NCBI GenBank assembly: GCA_045580145.1
Contig: JAZNNI010000126.1
Location: forward strand, 1 to 29,848
Direction of reading: 5' to 3'
From: UBA1738 sp045580145
Lineage (GTDB): Bacteria; Bacillota; Clostridia; UBA1381
DNA: 29,848 nt
Positions within the stretch are counted from its first letter, which is position 1; each line of letters begins with the position of its first letter. The position numbers and the translations under genes are program-made. Shown piece after piece: positions 1 to 9,053 of the stretch. The notes beneath the pieces are model-generated. The model ran no database searches and was not told the DNA's origin. It saw nothing but the letters and a program-made list of their open reading frames with translations.

Positions 1-33
1 TTGGTTTAAATTGTTATATTAGAAGGTGAATTA

Positions 34-1566
34 GTGAATAAAAATTCAAGAACAGTCAATGTCATAAAAAATGCAATAGGTGGCATAGGCGGTCAGATAT
101 TTACGAGCATTTTTATGTTTGTATGCCGTACATATTTTATAAAGCTTTTGGGTGCTACATATCTTGGCATAAACGGATTGTTTTCAAACATTTTGAGTAT
201 GCTCTCTCTTGCGGAGTTGGGCATAGGCCCTGCAATAGTTTTCAGTATGTATAAGCCTATTGCTGAAAATGATGAAATTCACGTAGCAAGGCTTATGAAT
301 TTTTATAAAAATGCATATCGGATTGTTGCGCTTGTTGTTGCAGTAATCGGGATTTGCCTGCTTCCGTTTTTGGAATTTCTTATAAAGGATGCTCCTGATG
401 CTGTGAACTTAAAGCTTATATTTGTTTTAATTCTTTCAAACACGGTTGTTTCATATTTTTATGCATACAAAGGGTCTATGTTAAATGCCGACCAAAAGGC
501 GTATGTTACAGTTATATTCAGGAACATATTTTCAGTTGTTCAAAATGTGTTGCAAATAGTTGTTTTGATTACTACCGGAAATTTTATATTATATCTGATA
601 ACACAGATTATAACTACTTTTTTGGGCAACTTATGCCAGGCTATATATGTGGATAAAAAGTATCCGTTTTTGGTAAAGTATAAGCAGGAGAGAATAGACA
701 AATCAGAACGCGCTGATATTATGAAGCGTGTACGCGGAATGATGATGCATAAATTAGGAGGCTTTGTTTTAAACAGTACTGATAATCTGGTGATTTCCAA
801 GTTTGTTGGCGTTATTGCTGTCGGAATTTACTCAAATTATCTTATGATAATAAACCTTGTAAAAACATTTGTGCACCAGCTTTCGGGAAGTATCGGTGCA
901 AGTGTTGGAAATCTCATTGCAAGCGAGAGCAAGGAAAAAAGCTATTCAGTATTCAATTCGATATTATTGGTATACTTTTGGATATATTCTTTTTGCACAA
1001 TATGCTTCTGGGTTATGTTTCAACCATTTATAGAGTGGTGGATAGGTGACGAATTTTTGCTTGGAGGTGCCACGCTGTTTCTGGTGCTTATAAATTTTTA
1101 CTGCACAGGTATTCAGGACTGCGTAAACACGTTCACAAATGCAACCGGTCTTTTCTGGGAGACTCGTCATAAGCCCATTTTTGAATGTATCATCAATTTA
1201 GGTGTGTCAGTTGTTCTGGCATATAAAATCGGTATCGCGGGGGTATTTATCGGAACTTTGGCAAGTTATATATGTACGTTCTGGATAAATCCTGTGTTGA
1301 TATTTAAAAAGCAGTTCAAAAAAAATGTGACAGTATATTTTATGAAGTTTATTATGTATTTAATAATAACCGTAGCAGTATCGTTGTCTTTAGGGGCAAT
1401 TTGCAACAATATATTTGATAATGCAACGCTTTTCACTATACTTATGCGGGCTTTAATGTGCATTGTTGTACCTAATCTTTTATATTTAATCTTATTCGGT
1501 ACAACGCAAGAGTTCAGGTATTGCTATAATCTGGTTAGAAAAACAATAAAGGGGAGAATAAAATAA
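34..1566 (+). CDS. Wzx-type polysaccharide flippase (polytopic membrane protein)
   Basis: A 510-residue protein made almost wholly of hydrophobic segments (about 12-14) separated by short basic loops, with the N-terminal pattern of PST/MATE-superfamily flippases: an early segment followed by LLGATYLGINGLFSNIL and ELGIGPAI. Members move undecaprenyl-diphosphate-linked sugar repeat units from the inner to the outer membrane leaflet for Wzy-dependent assembly. The start is GTG at 34, chosen because AGAAGG at 21-26 lies about 7 bases upstream; no better start is visible. The stop shares one base with the ATG of the next gene (TAATG), so the two are translationally coupled. Length fits the family (about 480-520). 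The family and the operon context are clear; the exact lipid-linked substrate is not visible, but neighbouring genes suggest a repeat unit containing FucNAc. Confidence 0.9.
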   Translation: MNKNSRTVNVIKNAIGGIGGQIFTSIFMFVCRTYFIKLLGATYLGINGLFSNILSMLSLAELGIGPAIVFSMYKPIAENDEIHVARLMNFYKNAYRIVALVVAVIGICLLPFLEFLIKDAPDAVNLKLIFVLILSNTVVSYFYAYKGSMLNADQKAYVTVIFRNIFSVVQNVLQIVVLITTGNFILYLITQIITTFLGNLCQAIYVDKKYPFLVKYKQERIDKSERADIMKRVRGMMMHKLGGFVLNSTDNLVISKFVGVIAVGIYSNYLMIINLVKTFVHQLSGSIGASVGNLIASESKEKSYSVFNSILLVYFWIYSFCTICFWVMFQPFIEWWIGDEFLLGGATLFLVLINFYCTGIQDCVNTFTNATGLFWETRHKPIFECIINLGVSVVLAYKIGIAGVFIGTLASYICTFWINPVLIFKKQFKKNVTVYFMKFIMYLIITVAVSLSLGAICNNIFDNATLFTILMRALMCIVVPNLLYLILFGTTQEFRYCYNLVRKTIKGRIK

Positions 1567-2612
1567 TGGGAATATTTAAGGATAAAACACTTTTAATAAC
1601 AGGTGGGACAGGCTCTTTTGGAAATGCTGTTTTAAACAGGTTTTTAGATACTGACATAAAGGAGATAAGGATTTTTTCGCGAGATGAGAAAAAACAGGAC
1701 GATATGCGTCACGAATATCAGGTAAAATTCCCTGAGGTTAGTTCAAAGATAAAGTTCTACATAGGAGATGTAAGAGACATCCAGAGCGTAAGAAATGCAA
1801 TGTATGGTGTTGACTACGTTTTTCACGCTGCGGCGCTCAAACAGGTTCCATCTTGTGAATTTTTCCCGATAGAAGCCGTTAAAACCAATGTAATTGGAAC
1901 GGAGAATGTTCTTACGGCTGCGATTGAAGCAGGGGTGAAAAAGGTAATATGTTTGTCTACTGATAAGGCAGCATACCCTGTTAATGCAATGGGAACATCG
2001 AAGGCTATGATGGAAAAGGTTGCTGTCGCGAAGGCGAGATCGGTGGACCCTGAGAAAACTATGATTTGTTGCACACGCTATGGGAATGTTATGTGCTCAA
2101 GGGGGTCTGTAATACCTCTTTGGATTGAACAAATTAAAAAAGGAGATCCTGTAACAATAACAGACCCATCAATGACCCGTTTTATAATGAGCCTTGAGGA
2201 AGCAGTTGATTTAGTATTATTCGCGTTTGAAAATGCAAAAGGCGGCGATATCTTGGTTCAGAAAGCACCTGCCTGCACAATAAAAACTCAGGCGGAAGCA
2301 GTTTGTGAGCTTTTTGGTTCGGGAGAGGAAAATATAAAGATAATAGGCATCCGTCACGGAGAAAAAATGTATGAAACATTACTCACTAATGAAGAGTGTG
2401 CAAATGCTATAGATATGGGTGATTTTTATAGAGTGCCTGCAGACAATCGTGATCTTAACTATGATAAGTATTTTAAAGATGGCGATGCAAAAAGAAATAC
2501 ATTGACAGAGTTTAATTCGAGCAATACAGAGTTGTTGAATGTGGAGGAAGTCAAGGAGAAACTTTTGGCGCTTTCGTATATAAAACACGAATTGGAGAAG
2601 AAGGATGAATAA
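1566..2612 (+). CDS. capE: UDP-GlcNAc 4,6-dehydratase/5-epimerase, first enzyme of UDP-L-FucNAc synthesis
   Basis: A 348-residue extended short-chain dehydrogenase. The Rossmann glycine motif ITGGTGSFGNAV is at residues 10-21. The dehydratase signature STDKAAYPVNAMGTSK carries Met in place of the usual Tyr of YxxxK, as is known for the FlaA1/CapE/WbjB dehydratases. CapE converts UDP-GlcNAc to the 4-keto-6-deoxy intermediate with C5 inversion, the first step towards UDP-N-acetyl-L-fucosamine. FlaA1/PseB (pseudaminic acid route) is the main alternative, but capF and capG homologues follow in the same operon (6762-9052), which supports the CapE role. It overlaps the flippase by one base and the following LRR gene by 8 bases. 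The three pathway genes are not contiguous as in Staphylococcus cap loci; three other genes lie between capE and capF. Confidence 0.9.
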   Translation: MGIFKDKTLLITGGTGSFGNAVLNRFLDTDIKEIRIFSRDEKKQDDMRHEYQVKFPEVSSKIKFYIGDVRDIQSVRNAMYGVDYVFHAAALKQVPSCEFFPIEAVKTNVIGTENVLTAAIEAGVKKVICLSTDKAAYPVNAMGTSKAMMEKVAVAKARSVDPEKTMICCTRYGNVMCSRGSVIPLWIEQIKKGDPVTITDPSMTRFIMSLEEAVDLVLFAFENAKGGDILVQKAPACTIKTQAEAVCELFGSGEENIKIIGIRHGEKMYETLLTNEECANAIDMGDFYRVPADNRDLNYDKYFKDGDAKRNTLTEFNSSNTELLNVEEVKEKLLALSYIKHELEKKDE

Positions 2613-4350
2613 TATTATTAGAAATATTTTAGTAGCCACTTTTGTTATGCTATGCGGTTCGGTTTGTGCCTATGCAAGTTCTGACTATGATATATCAGAT
2701 GATATGATAATTAAATATAACGGAAATGCTGATGTTGTAACTGTTCCGTCGGTTATAGACGGCATAGAAATTGTGGGAATTGACACAAATGCCTTTCAGA
2801 ACAAGGATATGCATACGGTTATAATAGAGGAAGGCATAGAGTTTGTGCAGCGGAAAGCTTTTATAGGTTGTGAGAATTTGCAGTACGTAAAGTCCCCAGA
2901 GTCTATGCTTTTAATAAATGAAAATGCATTTTTTGAATGTCCGTCGCTGTGGAATTTTGATGTAAGCGAGAACACACATATTATTTATAATGAACCTGTC
3001 AGTGTGATTTCGGAGACGGATAGCGAAGCCTACAACGGATTTTTGTATTCGGAAGGCACTATAACAGGCTACACAGGAGAAGATGCAGAAATAATAATTC
3101 CTGAGACTATAAATGATGTAACAATAACAGCTATAGGGCAGGGTGCATTTCAGAGAAATACAGTTATCACATCGGTTACAATTCCTGATACCGTAACGAC
3201 GATAGGAGATAATGCCTTCGAGGGATGTACGGCACTTACGGAGGTTACTTTACCAAAAACACTGACTTCTTCGGGAAATTATGCTTTCAGCGGATGCACG
3301 TCTCTTATAAGAGTTACTGTGCCTGGCAGTTTAAAAAAAATATCCGATTATATGTTTTACGGCTGCTTGTCTCTTGTGGATGTGGTGCTGGAGGAAGGTG
3401 TGGAAAAGACGAGCTGGTATACGTTTTGTGACTGTGCGGCCTTGAAAACCGTATCAGTGCCCTCCACACTTAAAAGTGTAGGCGTGTGGTCATTTGGAAA
3501 CTGTCTTCTTTTGGAAGCTTTTCCGCTTCCTGAGGGTTTGACCAGTATTGAATCGGCGGCTTTTTATCGTTGTAAGAAGATTACCAATATTGTTATGCCC
3601 GATACTGTTACATCTATGGGTACTCATGCCTTCAGGGGATGTAGCGGGCTTACTAACTTAAAACTATCCGAAAATATATCGGCAATACCATATCGTGCCT
3701 TAAACGGATGCGGATTTTCAGAGATTAAAATCCCTCAAAATGTGAGGGAGTTGGGTGACGATGCCTTTTATCAGTGTCAAAAACTCACATCGATACAGAT
3801 TCCTGATAATGTTACGTCAATCGGCAAAAACGCATTTTATGGTTGCTTCAGATTGACAGAGTGCATCATATACGGGGAAGAAGTTACCTTTGGAACTGAT
3901 CCATTTCTTAATGTTGCGGATGGCTGCAAGATTTGGATTCCTGAAAAATCGGATACTTTAGCATCGGCAAAAGAGAAAGGGATATCATATTCCTTGATAA
4001 AGAACTATGCAACGGTGGCAGACCAACGGGTGTTTATAAACGGAAACGAAATTTTTTCCGATACGGATATTAATATAAATGAAGGAGATATAATATCTGT
4101 AAAGTACAGACTTATAACGGCAGATGATACTGATAACACTCTGTTCTTTTCATTCCTGAGATTAGGTTCTGGAAAACAGTTTTTGGGATTTGAACCATTT
4201 GATGTAAGCATATCACGGAATTCATATAGAATGCTGGAAGAAAGCTTTGAAGTGACTGACGAAGAACAAGTAAAAATAATTTTATTTAATTCTATCTCCG
4301 GACTAAATGCATTGTGTTCGGCGAGAAGCTTAAAAGCGAGTAACGTGTGA
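2605..4350 (+). CDS. Secreted BspA-type leucine-rich-repeat (LRR_5) protein
   Basis: A 581-residue protein with a Sec signal peptide (basic N-terminus, hydrophobic core, AYA cleavage site near residue 24). Residues about 50-100 and 175-430 hold some 11 repeats of roughly 23 residues with the BspA/LRR_5 pattern (I..I...AF.GC..L..V.IP..V), interrupted by a short non-repeat stretch near 115-150. The C-terminal 130 residues look like a beta-rich domain without repeats. No LPXTG motif, transmembrane anchor or S-layer domain is visible. Such proteins are usually surface-exposed or secreted and mediate adhesion or ligand binding; no enzymatic function is seen. The ATG at 2605 lies inside the last codons of capE, with GGAG at 2594-2597, so translation is coupled. 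A secreted protein in the middle of a nucleotide-sugar operon is unusual. Confidence 0.85.
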   Translation: MNNIIRNILVATFVMLCGSVCAYASSDYDISDDMIIKYNGNADVVTVPSVIDGIEIVGIDTNAFQNKDMHTVIIEEGIEFVQRKAFIGCENLQYVKSPESMLLINENAFFECPSLWNFDVSENTHIIYNEPVSVISETDSEAYNGFLYSEGTITGYTGEDAEIIIPETINDVTITAIGQGAFQRNTVITSVTIPDTVTTIGDNAFEGCTALTEVTLPKTLTSSGNYAFSGCTSLIRVTVPGSLKKISDYMFYGCLSLVDVVLEEGVEKTSWYTFCDCAALKTVSVPSTLKSVGVWSFGNCLLLEAFPLPEGLTSIESAAFYRCKKITNIVMPDTVTSMGTHAFRGCSGLTNLKLSENISAIPYRALNGCGFSEIKIPQNVRELGDDAFYQCQKLTSIQIPDNVTSIGKNAFYGCFRLTECIIYGEEVTFGTDPFLNVADGCKIWIPEKSDTLASAKEKGISYSLIKNYATVADQRVFINGNEIFSDTDININEGDIISVKYRLITADDTDNTLFFSFLRLGSGKQFLGFEPFDVSISRNSYRMLEESFEVTDEEQVKIILFNSISGLNALCSARSLKASNV

Positions 4351-4390
4351 GTGTTTATAAACCACACTAACATAATATAAGAGGTGTACT

Positions 4391-5569
4391 ATGAAGGTAG
4401 TTCAGGTAAATGCAGTATATGGCCACGGCAGTACGGGAATTATCGTGTCGGAGATAAGCCAAATGCTGGCAGAAAATAATGTTGAGAACTATGTTTTTTA
4501 TACAGGCAAGAAGTGTTCGGAGGGAAATAAGATTTCCTATGCCGGCAACTTTAGTGTGAAGCTAAATGCCTTGTTATCAAAAATATTGGGAAACTACGGA
4601 TTTAATTCTCATTATGAAACAGCAAAGCTGATCAGAGAAATAAAAAGAATCAATCCTGACATAGTGCATCTTCATAATATACACGGACATAATGTGAATT
4701 TAAAGACTTTTTTTGAGTATCTTAAGGACAATAATGTGAGGGTTATCTGGACATTTCACGATTGTTGGGCTTTTACTGGGTATTGCACACACTTTGAATT
4801 CTTGCCTTGTGATAAATGGAAAAAAGGATGTAATCACTGCTTGCAAAAAGAAAGCTTTAGTTGGTTTTTCGACAGAAGCAAACGGCAACAGGAAAGAAAA
4901 AAGGAGCTGTTCTGCTCACTTTTTGATATGACTATAGTTACACCGAGTAATTGGTTGGCTGATTTGGTTAAGGCTTCTTTTTTAAAGGATTTTCCTTTAG
5001 TAGTCATAAATAATGGAATAGATCTTGATATTTTCAGGTATAACCCCAAAAATATAATAAGTAAAGAAGATGGGCGAAGGATAATTATGGGTATGCCGAA
5101 AGGAAAGCTCTATGCATTTTTTGAATTAAACAATATACTGGACAAGTCCAGATATAAGTTGGTTTTGGCAGGGCTTTCAGAAGATGAAATGCAATCCCTT
5201 CCGGACGACATAATAGGTATAAGGCGTACATCTGACAGAGAGCAGCTTTCCCATATTTATTCTGCGGCAGATGTTTTTGTAAATCTTACATTAGAAGACA
5301 CTTTCCCGACTGTTAATTTAGAAGCGCTTGCTTGTGGGCGACCAATAGTTACTTATGCAACGGGAGGAAGCCCTGAAACAATAGACGACGAGACCGGAAT
5401 AATCGTTCCGCAAAAGGATATTAAGGGCGTTTATGAGGCGATACAAGAAATATGCAACGGGCCTGACAGAAGCGAAGCTTGTATTAAGAGAGCAAGGAAA
5501 TTATATAATGCTAATGAACGATTTGCCGATTATTTGGATTTGTATTTAAAAAAGGGGAGATTTAAATGA
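4391..5569 (+). CDS. GT4-family glycosyltransferase (GT-B fold)
   Basis: A 392-residue retaining glycosyltransferase of the GT4/Glycos_transf_1 type. The N-terminal half has the donor-distant Rossmann domain with HGSTGIIVSEI near the N-terminus and a cysteine-rich insertion around residues 120-155 (FHDCWAFTGYC, then C..WK.GC..C), typical of a subgroup of capsule and O-antigen GT4 enzymes. The C-terminal half has the sugar-nucleotide domain with the E-x7-E region EDTFPTVNLEALACGRP. The enzyme should act at the cytoplasmic membrane face, adding one sugar to a lipid-linked oligosaccharide. Context with capEFG makes L-FucNAc a candidate donor sugar, but nothing in the protein proves it. A GAGGTG ribosome binding site precedes the ATG by about 6 bases; the 3' end overlaps the next gene by 4 bases (ATGA). 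Confidence 0.88.
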   Translation: MKVVQVNAVYGHGSTGIIVSEISQMLAENNVENYVFYTGKKCSEGNKISYAGNFSVKLNALLSKILGNYGFNSHYETAKLIREIKRINPDIVHLHNIHGHNVNLKTFFEYLKDNNVRVIWTFHDCWAFTGYCTHFEFLPCDKWKKGCNHCLQKESFSWFFDRSKRQQERKKELFCSLFDMTIVTPSNWLADLVKASFLKDFPLVVINNGIDLDIFRYNPKNIISKEDGRRIIMGMPKGKLYAFFELNNILDKSRYKLVLAGLSEDEMQSLPDDIIGIRRTSDREQLSHIYSAADVFVNLTLEDTFPTVNLEALACGRPIVTYATGGSPETIDDETGIIVPQKDIKGVYEAIQEICNGPDRSEACIKRARKLYNANERFADYLDLYLKKGRFK

Positions 5570-6753
5570 ATATAGACACCTATGTGGATTACTTGATGCA
5601 TTTGCTTAGGTGTGTGCTAAAAGATGATATTCCGTCAGACTTTCCGCAAGAATTGGATTTTAATGAGTTTTTTAAACTTTCCAGAGACCATAGGTTAGAA
5701 AACATTGCCTATGTTATGCTGAAACAAACCAATATGTCTGGCATTTCAAAGCAGGATGCACAAAAGCTTGAAAATGCCTATATGCAGTCTATGATGATAA
5801 CTGCGACACAGCAGCATTATCTTGAGCAGGTGGAAAAGGCATTTGAAGAAAATTCCATAGACTATCTTGTTCTTAAAGGAAGAGAACTATCTAGGCTATA
5901 TCTGTCTCCTGATATGAGGCAGTCCTCTGATTTTGATATATATATCGGTGTGGAGAACTCGGAAAAAGCAAAGGGCATTATGCGTAACATCGGTTTTGCT
6001 GTCAAGGAATACAGCGAAGACGAAAATCACGATGAATATGTTATAGGCAAATGGGTGCTTTGTGAGTTGCACAGGGTTTTAATTCAGGGAAACTATCCGT
6101 GGAAAAAGGGATGCAATAAAATCGTCGATAATCTTACACTATGTGACGGAACCAAGCATTGCTATAAGATGTCAAAGGAAGATTTTTATGTGTATAATAT
6201 TGCTCATGCAGCAAAGCATATGAAATTCAGCGGGATAGGAATCAAGGTATTCTTAGATATAGAGGTTATATACTTAAAATATAAGGACAGCTTTGATTAT
6301 GAATATCTTAATGCGAAATTAGAAGCTTGCCATCTTAAGGAGTTTGAAAAAAATGCACGTCTTTTATGCGAATACTGGTTTGAGGGGAATAATAATGTCA
6401 GTGTTACTATAAAGAAAATGGCATCATACGTTGTGTCAAGCGGCTGGATAGGTACTGTCGAGCAAATGCTTGCTACTGACGTGGCGGAACGTTCAGGAAA
6501 AACAAATTCAAAGCTTGTTGCGAAGATAAAAAAATGTATCAGCATTGTTTTATCGCCATACGAAACAATGGTGGAGCGTTATCCTATCTTAAGAAAACAC
6601 AAATGGCTTACACCACTTTATCGCGTCAGAAGGGCGATATCTGCGATTGTTAAAAAGCGGAGTCTTATCAAGTCTGTTACAAATACAATAGACGAAACTG
6701 ATATGGATGTAGGTAAACGAATTTTAGAATTTAAGAAAAGTATTGGGTTGTGA
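5566..6753 (+). CDS. PF14907-type (NTP_transf_5) nucleotidyltransferase-fold protein
   Basis: A 395-residue cytoplasmic protein. Residues about 100-130 hold the signature LKGRELSRLYL followed by RQSSDFDIYIG, which matches the uncharacterised nucleotidyltransferase family PF14907 often encoded in exopolysaccharide clusters: a helix with LKG, then an acidic DxD pair that would bind metal in a polymerase-beta-like fold. A later His-rich patch (AHAAKHMKF, about residues 213-221) is also usual for the family. Substrate and reaction are unknown; a nucleotidyl transfer onto a sugar or lipid intermediate is only suggested by the fold. The gene overlaps the preceding glycosyltransferase by ATGA and runs straight into capF, so it belongs to the same transcript. 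Confidence 0.75.
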   Translation: MNIDTYVDYLMHLLRCVLKDDIPSDFPQELDFNEFFKLSRDHRLENIAYVMLKQTNMSGISKQDAQKLENAYMQSMMITATQQHYLEQVEKAFEENSIDYLVLKGRELSRLYLSPDMRQSSDFDIYIGVENSEKAKGIMRNIGFAVKEYSEDENHDEYVIGKWVLCELHRVLIQGNYPWKKGCNKIVDNLTLCDGTKHCYKMSKEDFYVYNIAHAAKHMKFSGIGIKVFLDIEVIYLKYKDSFDYEYLNAKLEACHLKEFEKNARLLCEYWFEGNNNVSVTIKKMASYVVSSGWIGTVEQMLATDVAERSGKTNSKLVAKIKKCISIVLSPYETMVERYPILRKHKWLTPLYRVRRAISAIVKKRSLIKSVTNTIDETDMDVGKRILEFKKSIGL

Positions 6754-6761
6754 GGTGTAAT

Positions 6762-7904
6762 ATGAATATTTTGGTGACGGGAGCAAATGGATTTGTAGGC
6801 AAAAATCTTTGTGCCGCGCTTTCAAATATAAGGGATGGAAAGGATAAAACAAGAAATATAATCGGGGACATCAATATCTTTGAATATGACATTGATACAG
6901 GGGAAGAAAAGCTTGAATATTACTGCAAAAATGCAGATATTGTTTTTAATCTTGCAGGTGTAAACCGACCCAAAGAGGAGACTGAATTTATGGATGGCAA
7001 CTTCGGATTTGCATCCGAGCTTTTAGATTATTTAAAGAAATATAATAATCTGTGTCCGGTTGTGTTGTCATCATCTATTCAGGCAGCTCTTGATAACCCA
7101 TATGGAAAATCCAAAAAAGCAGGGGAGGACTTGTTTTTTGAGTATTCTCGCACGACAGGAGCAAAGGTCTTCATTTACCGTTTCCCAAATGTTTTCGGGA
7201 AGTGGTGCAGACCGAATTATAACAGTGTGGTGGCAACGTTTTGCCATAATATTGCACACGACCTGCCGATAACAATAAATAACAGAGACCACGAGATGCA
7301 GCTTGTTTATATCGATGATGTTGTAGATGAGCTTTTAAGAGTTCTTACGGGAAATGAAACGCGAAATGGTGATTTCTGTGAAATCCCCGTTGTGTATAGT
7401 ATAACATTGGGAAGAATAGCAGACCTTATTTATTCGTTTAAGGAAAGCAGAAATGATAAGAGTGTGTCTGATTTAGGCGATGCTTTCACAAACAAGCTGT
7501 ATGCCACATATCTTTCATATCTGCCGGAGGATAAGTTTTCCTATCCGTTAAAAATGAACTGTGACGAGCGTGGCAGCTTTACCGAAATTCTGCGAACAGA
7601 AAATCGAGGACAGTTTAGCGTTAATATATCAAAACCGGGCATAACAAAAGGTAACCACTGGCACAATACAAAAAATGAGAAGTTTGTTGTAGTAAGTGGT
7701 CGTGGTGTCATAAGGCTTCGTAAAATCGGAGAAAGCACGGTGTATGAACACTTTGTTTCAGGCGATAAAATAGAAGTGGTGGATATCCCTGTCGGATATA
7801 CGCACAATATTGAAAACCTGGGCGATACCGATATGGTTACTTTTATGTGGGCAAATGAGTGTTTTAATCCTGAAAGGCCTGATACTTTTTTTGAAGAGGT
7901 GTGA
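6762..7904 (+). CDS. capF: Bifunctional UDP-L-FucNAc pathway reductase with cupin domain
   Basis: A 380-residue two-domain enzyme. Residues 1-250 form an extended SDR domain with the glycine motif VTGANGFVG at 5-13 and catalytic Tyr114/Lys118 (YGKSK). Residues about 250-380 form a cupin domain with a metal-binding histidine cluster (GNHWHNTKNEKF) and a later His in YTHNIENLG. This arrangement is the hallmark of CapF/FnlB, in which the cupin part epimerises at C3 and the SDR part reduces the 4-keto group with NADPH, giving UDP-N-acetyl-6-deoxy-L-talosamine for CapG. I chose the ATG at 6762 because GAGGTG (6752-6757) sits just upstream; the in-frame GTG at 6750 would overlap that site and adds four residues not typical of the family. 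Confidence 0.93.
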   Translation: MNILVTGANGFVGKNLCAALSNIRDGKDKTRNIIGDINIFEYDIDTGEEKLEYYCKNADIVFNLAGVNRPKEETEFMDGNFGFASELLDYLKKYNNLCPVVLSSSIQAALDNPYGKSKKAGEDLFFEYSRTTGAKVFIYRFPNVFGKWCRPNYNSVVATFCHNIAHDLPITINNRDHEMQLVYIDDVVDELLRVLTGNETRNGDFCEIPVVYSITLGRIADLIYSFKESRNDKSVSDLGDAFTNKLYATYLSYLPEDKFSYPLKMNCDERGSFTEILRTENRGQFSVNISKPGITKGNHWHNTKNEKFVVVSGRGVIRLRKIGESTVYEHFVSGDKIEVVDIPVGYTHNIENLGDTDMVTFMWANECFNPERPDTFFEEV

Positions 7905-7906
7905 AA

Positions 7907-9052
7907 ATGAGCAAACTTAAATTAATGACAATCGTCGGAACAAGACCTGAAATAATAAGGCTTTCAGCCGTAATAAAGGCTTGTGATAAGTATTTTGATC
8001 ATATTCTGGTCCACACGGGACAGAACTATGACTATAATTTAAATCAAGTATTCTTCGATGACTTAGGCTTAAGAGCACCTGATTATTACTTAAATGCTGT
8101 TGGTGACGGACTTGGACAAACAATCGGAAATATTATTGCAAAGTCTTATGACCTTATGGCTGAGGTCAGACCTGATGCAGTTCTTGTTTTGGGTGATACG
8201 AATTCGTGCCTTTCGGTTATAGGGGCGAAAAGACTTCATATTCCTATTTTCCATATGGAAGCAGGAAATCGCTGTTTTGACGAATGTCTGCCCGAGGAAA
8301 CTAACAGAAGAATTGTTGATGTAACAGCAGACGTTAATTTGTGCTACTCTGAGCACGCAAGAAGGTACCTCAATGCATCAGCAGTTCCCAAAGAGCGTAC
8401 ATACGTTGTGGGCTCGCCAATGGCGGAGGTTTTACATAATAATCTTGATAAAATCAAATCGAGCAACATTTTAGAAAAGCTTGGACTTGAAAAGAAGAAA
8501 TACATTCTCTTGTCAGCGCACCGAGAGGAAAATATAGATACCGAGAAAAACTTTTTCTCACTTATGGGTGCAGTTAATGCAATGGCAGAAAAATATGATA
8601 TGCCTATTTTATATTCCTGTCATCCGCGTAGCCAGAAATTCATCAGTCAGCGTGGGTTTGAATTTGATAAACGTGTTATTAAGCACGAGCCGCTCGGCTT
8701 CCACGACTATAACAATCTTCAGATGAATGCATATGCGGTGGTTTCCGACTCGGGAACTTTGCCGGAAGAATCAAGCTTTTTCCTGTCTGTCGGACAGGCC
8801 TTTCCTGCAGTATGCGTAAGGACGTCGACAGAACGCCCTGAAGCTATGGATAGAGGCAACTTTATACTGGCAGGAATAACGACGAACGAAGTTTTGCAAG
8901 CTGTTGACACAGCGGTTAAAATGAATGATAGCGGTGATTTAGGTCTTCCTGTAGAGAACTATGTTGATGAAAATGTTTCTGTTAAGGTTGTGAAGATTAT
9001 TCAAAGCTATACAGGAATTGTAAACCGAATGGTATGGAGAAAGGATGTATAA
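7907..9052 (+). CDS. capG: UDP-N-acetyl-L-fucosamine synthase (C2 epimerase of the UDP-GlcNAc 2-epimerase family)
   Basis: A 381-residue protein of the non-hydrolysing UDP-GlcNAc 2-epimerase fold. It begins with the family motif TIVGTRPEIIRLSAVIKAC and continues with HTGQNYDYNLNQVFF, HMEAGNRCFDECLPEETNRR and SDSGTLPEESSFF. The sequence is nearer to CapG/FnlC/WbjD than to WecB/MnaA, for example in the YLNA and ECLPEETNRR regions. CapG inverts C2 to yield UDP-L-FucNAc, completing the route begun by CapE and CapF. The ATG at 7907 is preferred over the GTG at 7901, which overlaps the AGAGGTG ribosome binding site (7895-7901). The capF stop at 7902-7904 lies directly upstream, so the genes are coupled. 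Assignment as capG rather than a generic 2-epimerase rests on both sequence and its place after capF. Confidence 0.92.
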   Translation: MSKLKLMTIVGTRPEIIRLSAVIKACDKYFDHILVHTGQNYDYNLNQVFFDDLGLRAPDYYLNAVGDGLGQTIGNIIAKSYDLMAEVRPDAVLVLGDTNSCLSVIGAKRLHIPIFHMEAGNRCFDECLPEETNRRIVDVTADVNLCYSEHARRYLNASAVPKERTYVVGSPMAEVLHNNLDKIKSSNILEKLGLEKKKYILLSAHREENIDTEKNFFSLMGAVNAMAEKYDMPILYSCHPRSQKFISQRGFEFDKRVIKHEPLGFHDYNNLQMNAYAVVSDSGTLPEESSFFLSVGQAFPAVCVRTSTERPEAMDRGNFILAGITTNEVLQAVDTAVKMNDSGDLGLPVENYVDENVSVKVVKIIQSYTGIVNRMVWRKDV

Positions 9053-9053
9053 A

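Noticed and set aside
3225..3431. A 68-codon + strand frame inside the LRR gene
   Set aside because: It is a frame-shifted reading of the repeat-rich LRR coding sequence without its own ribosome binding site.
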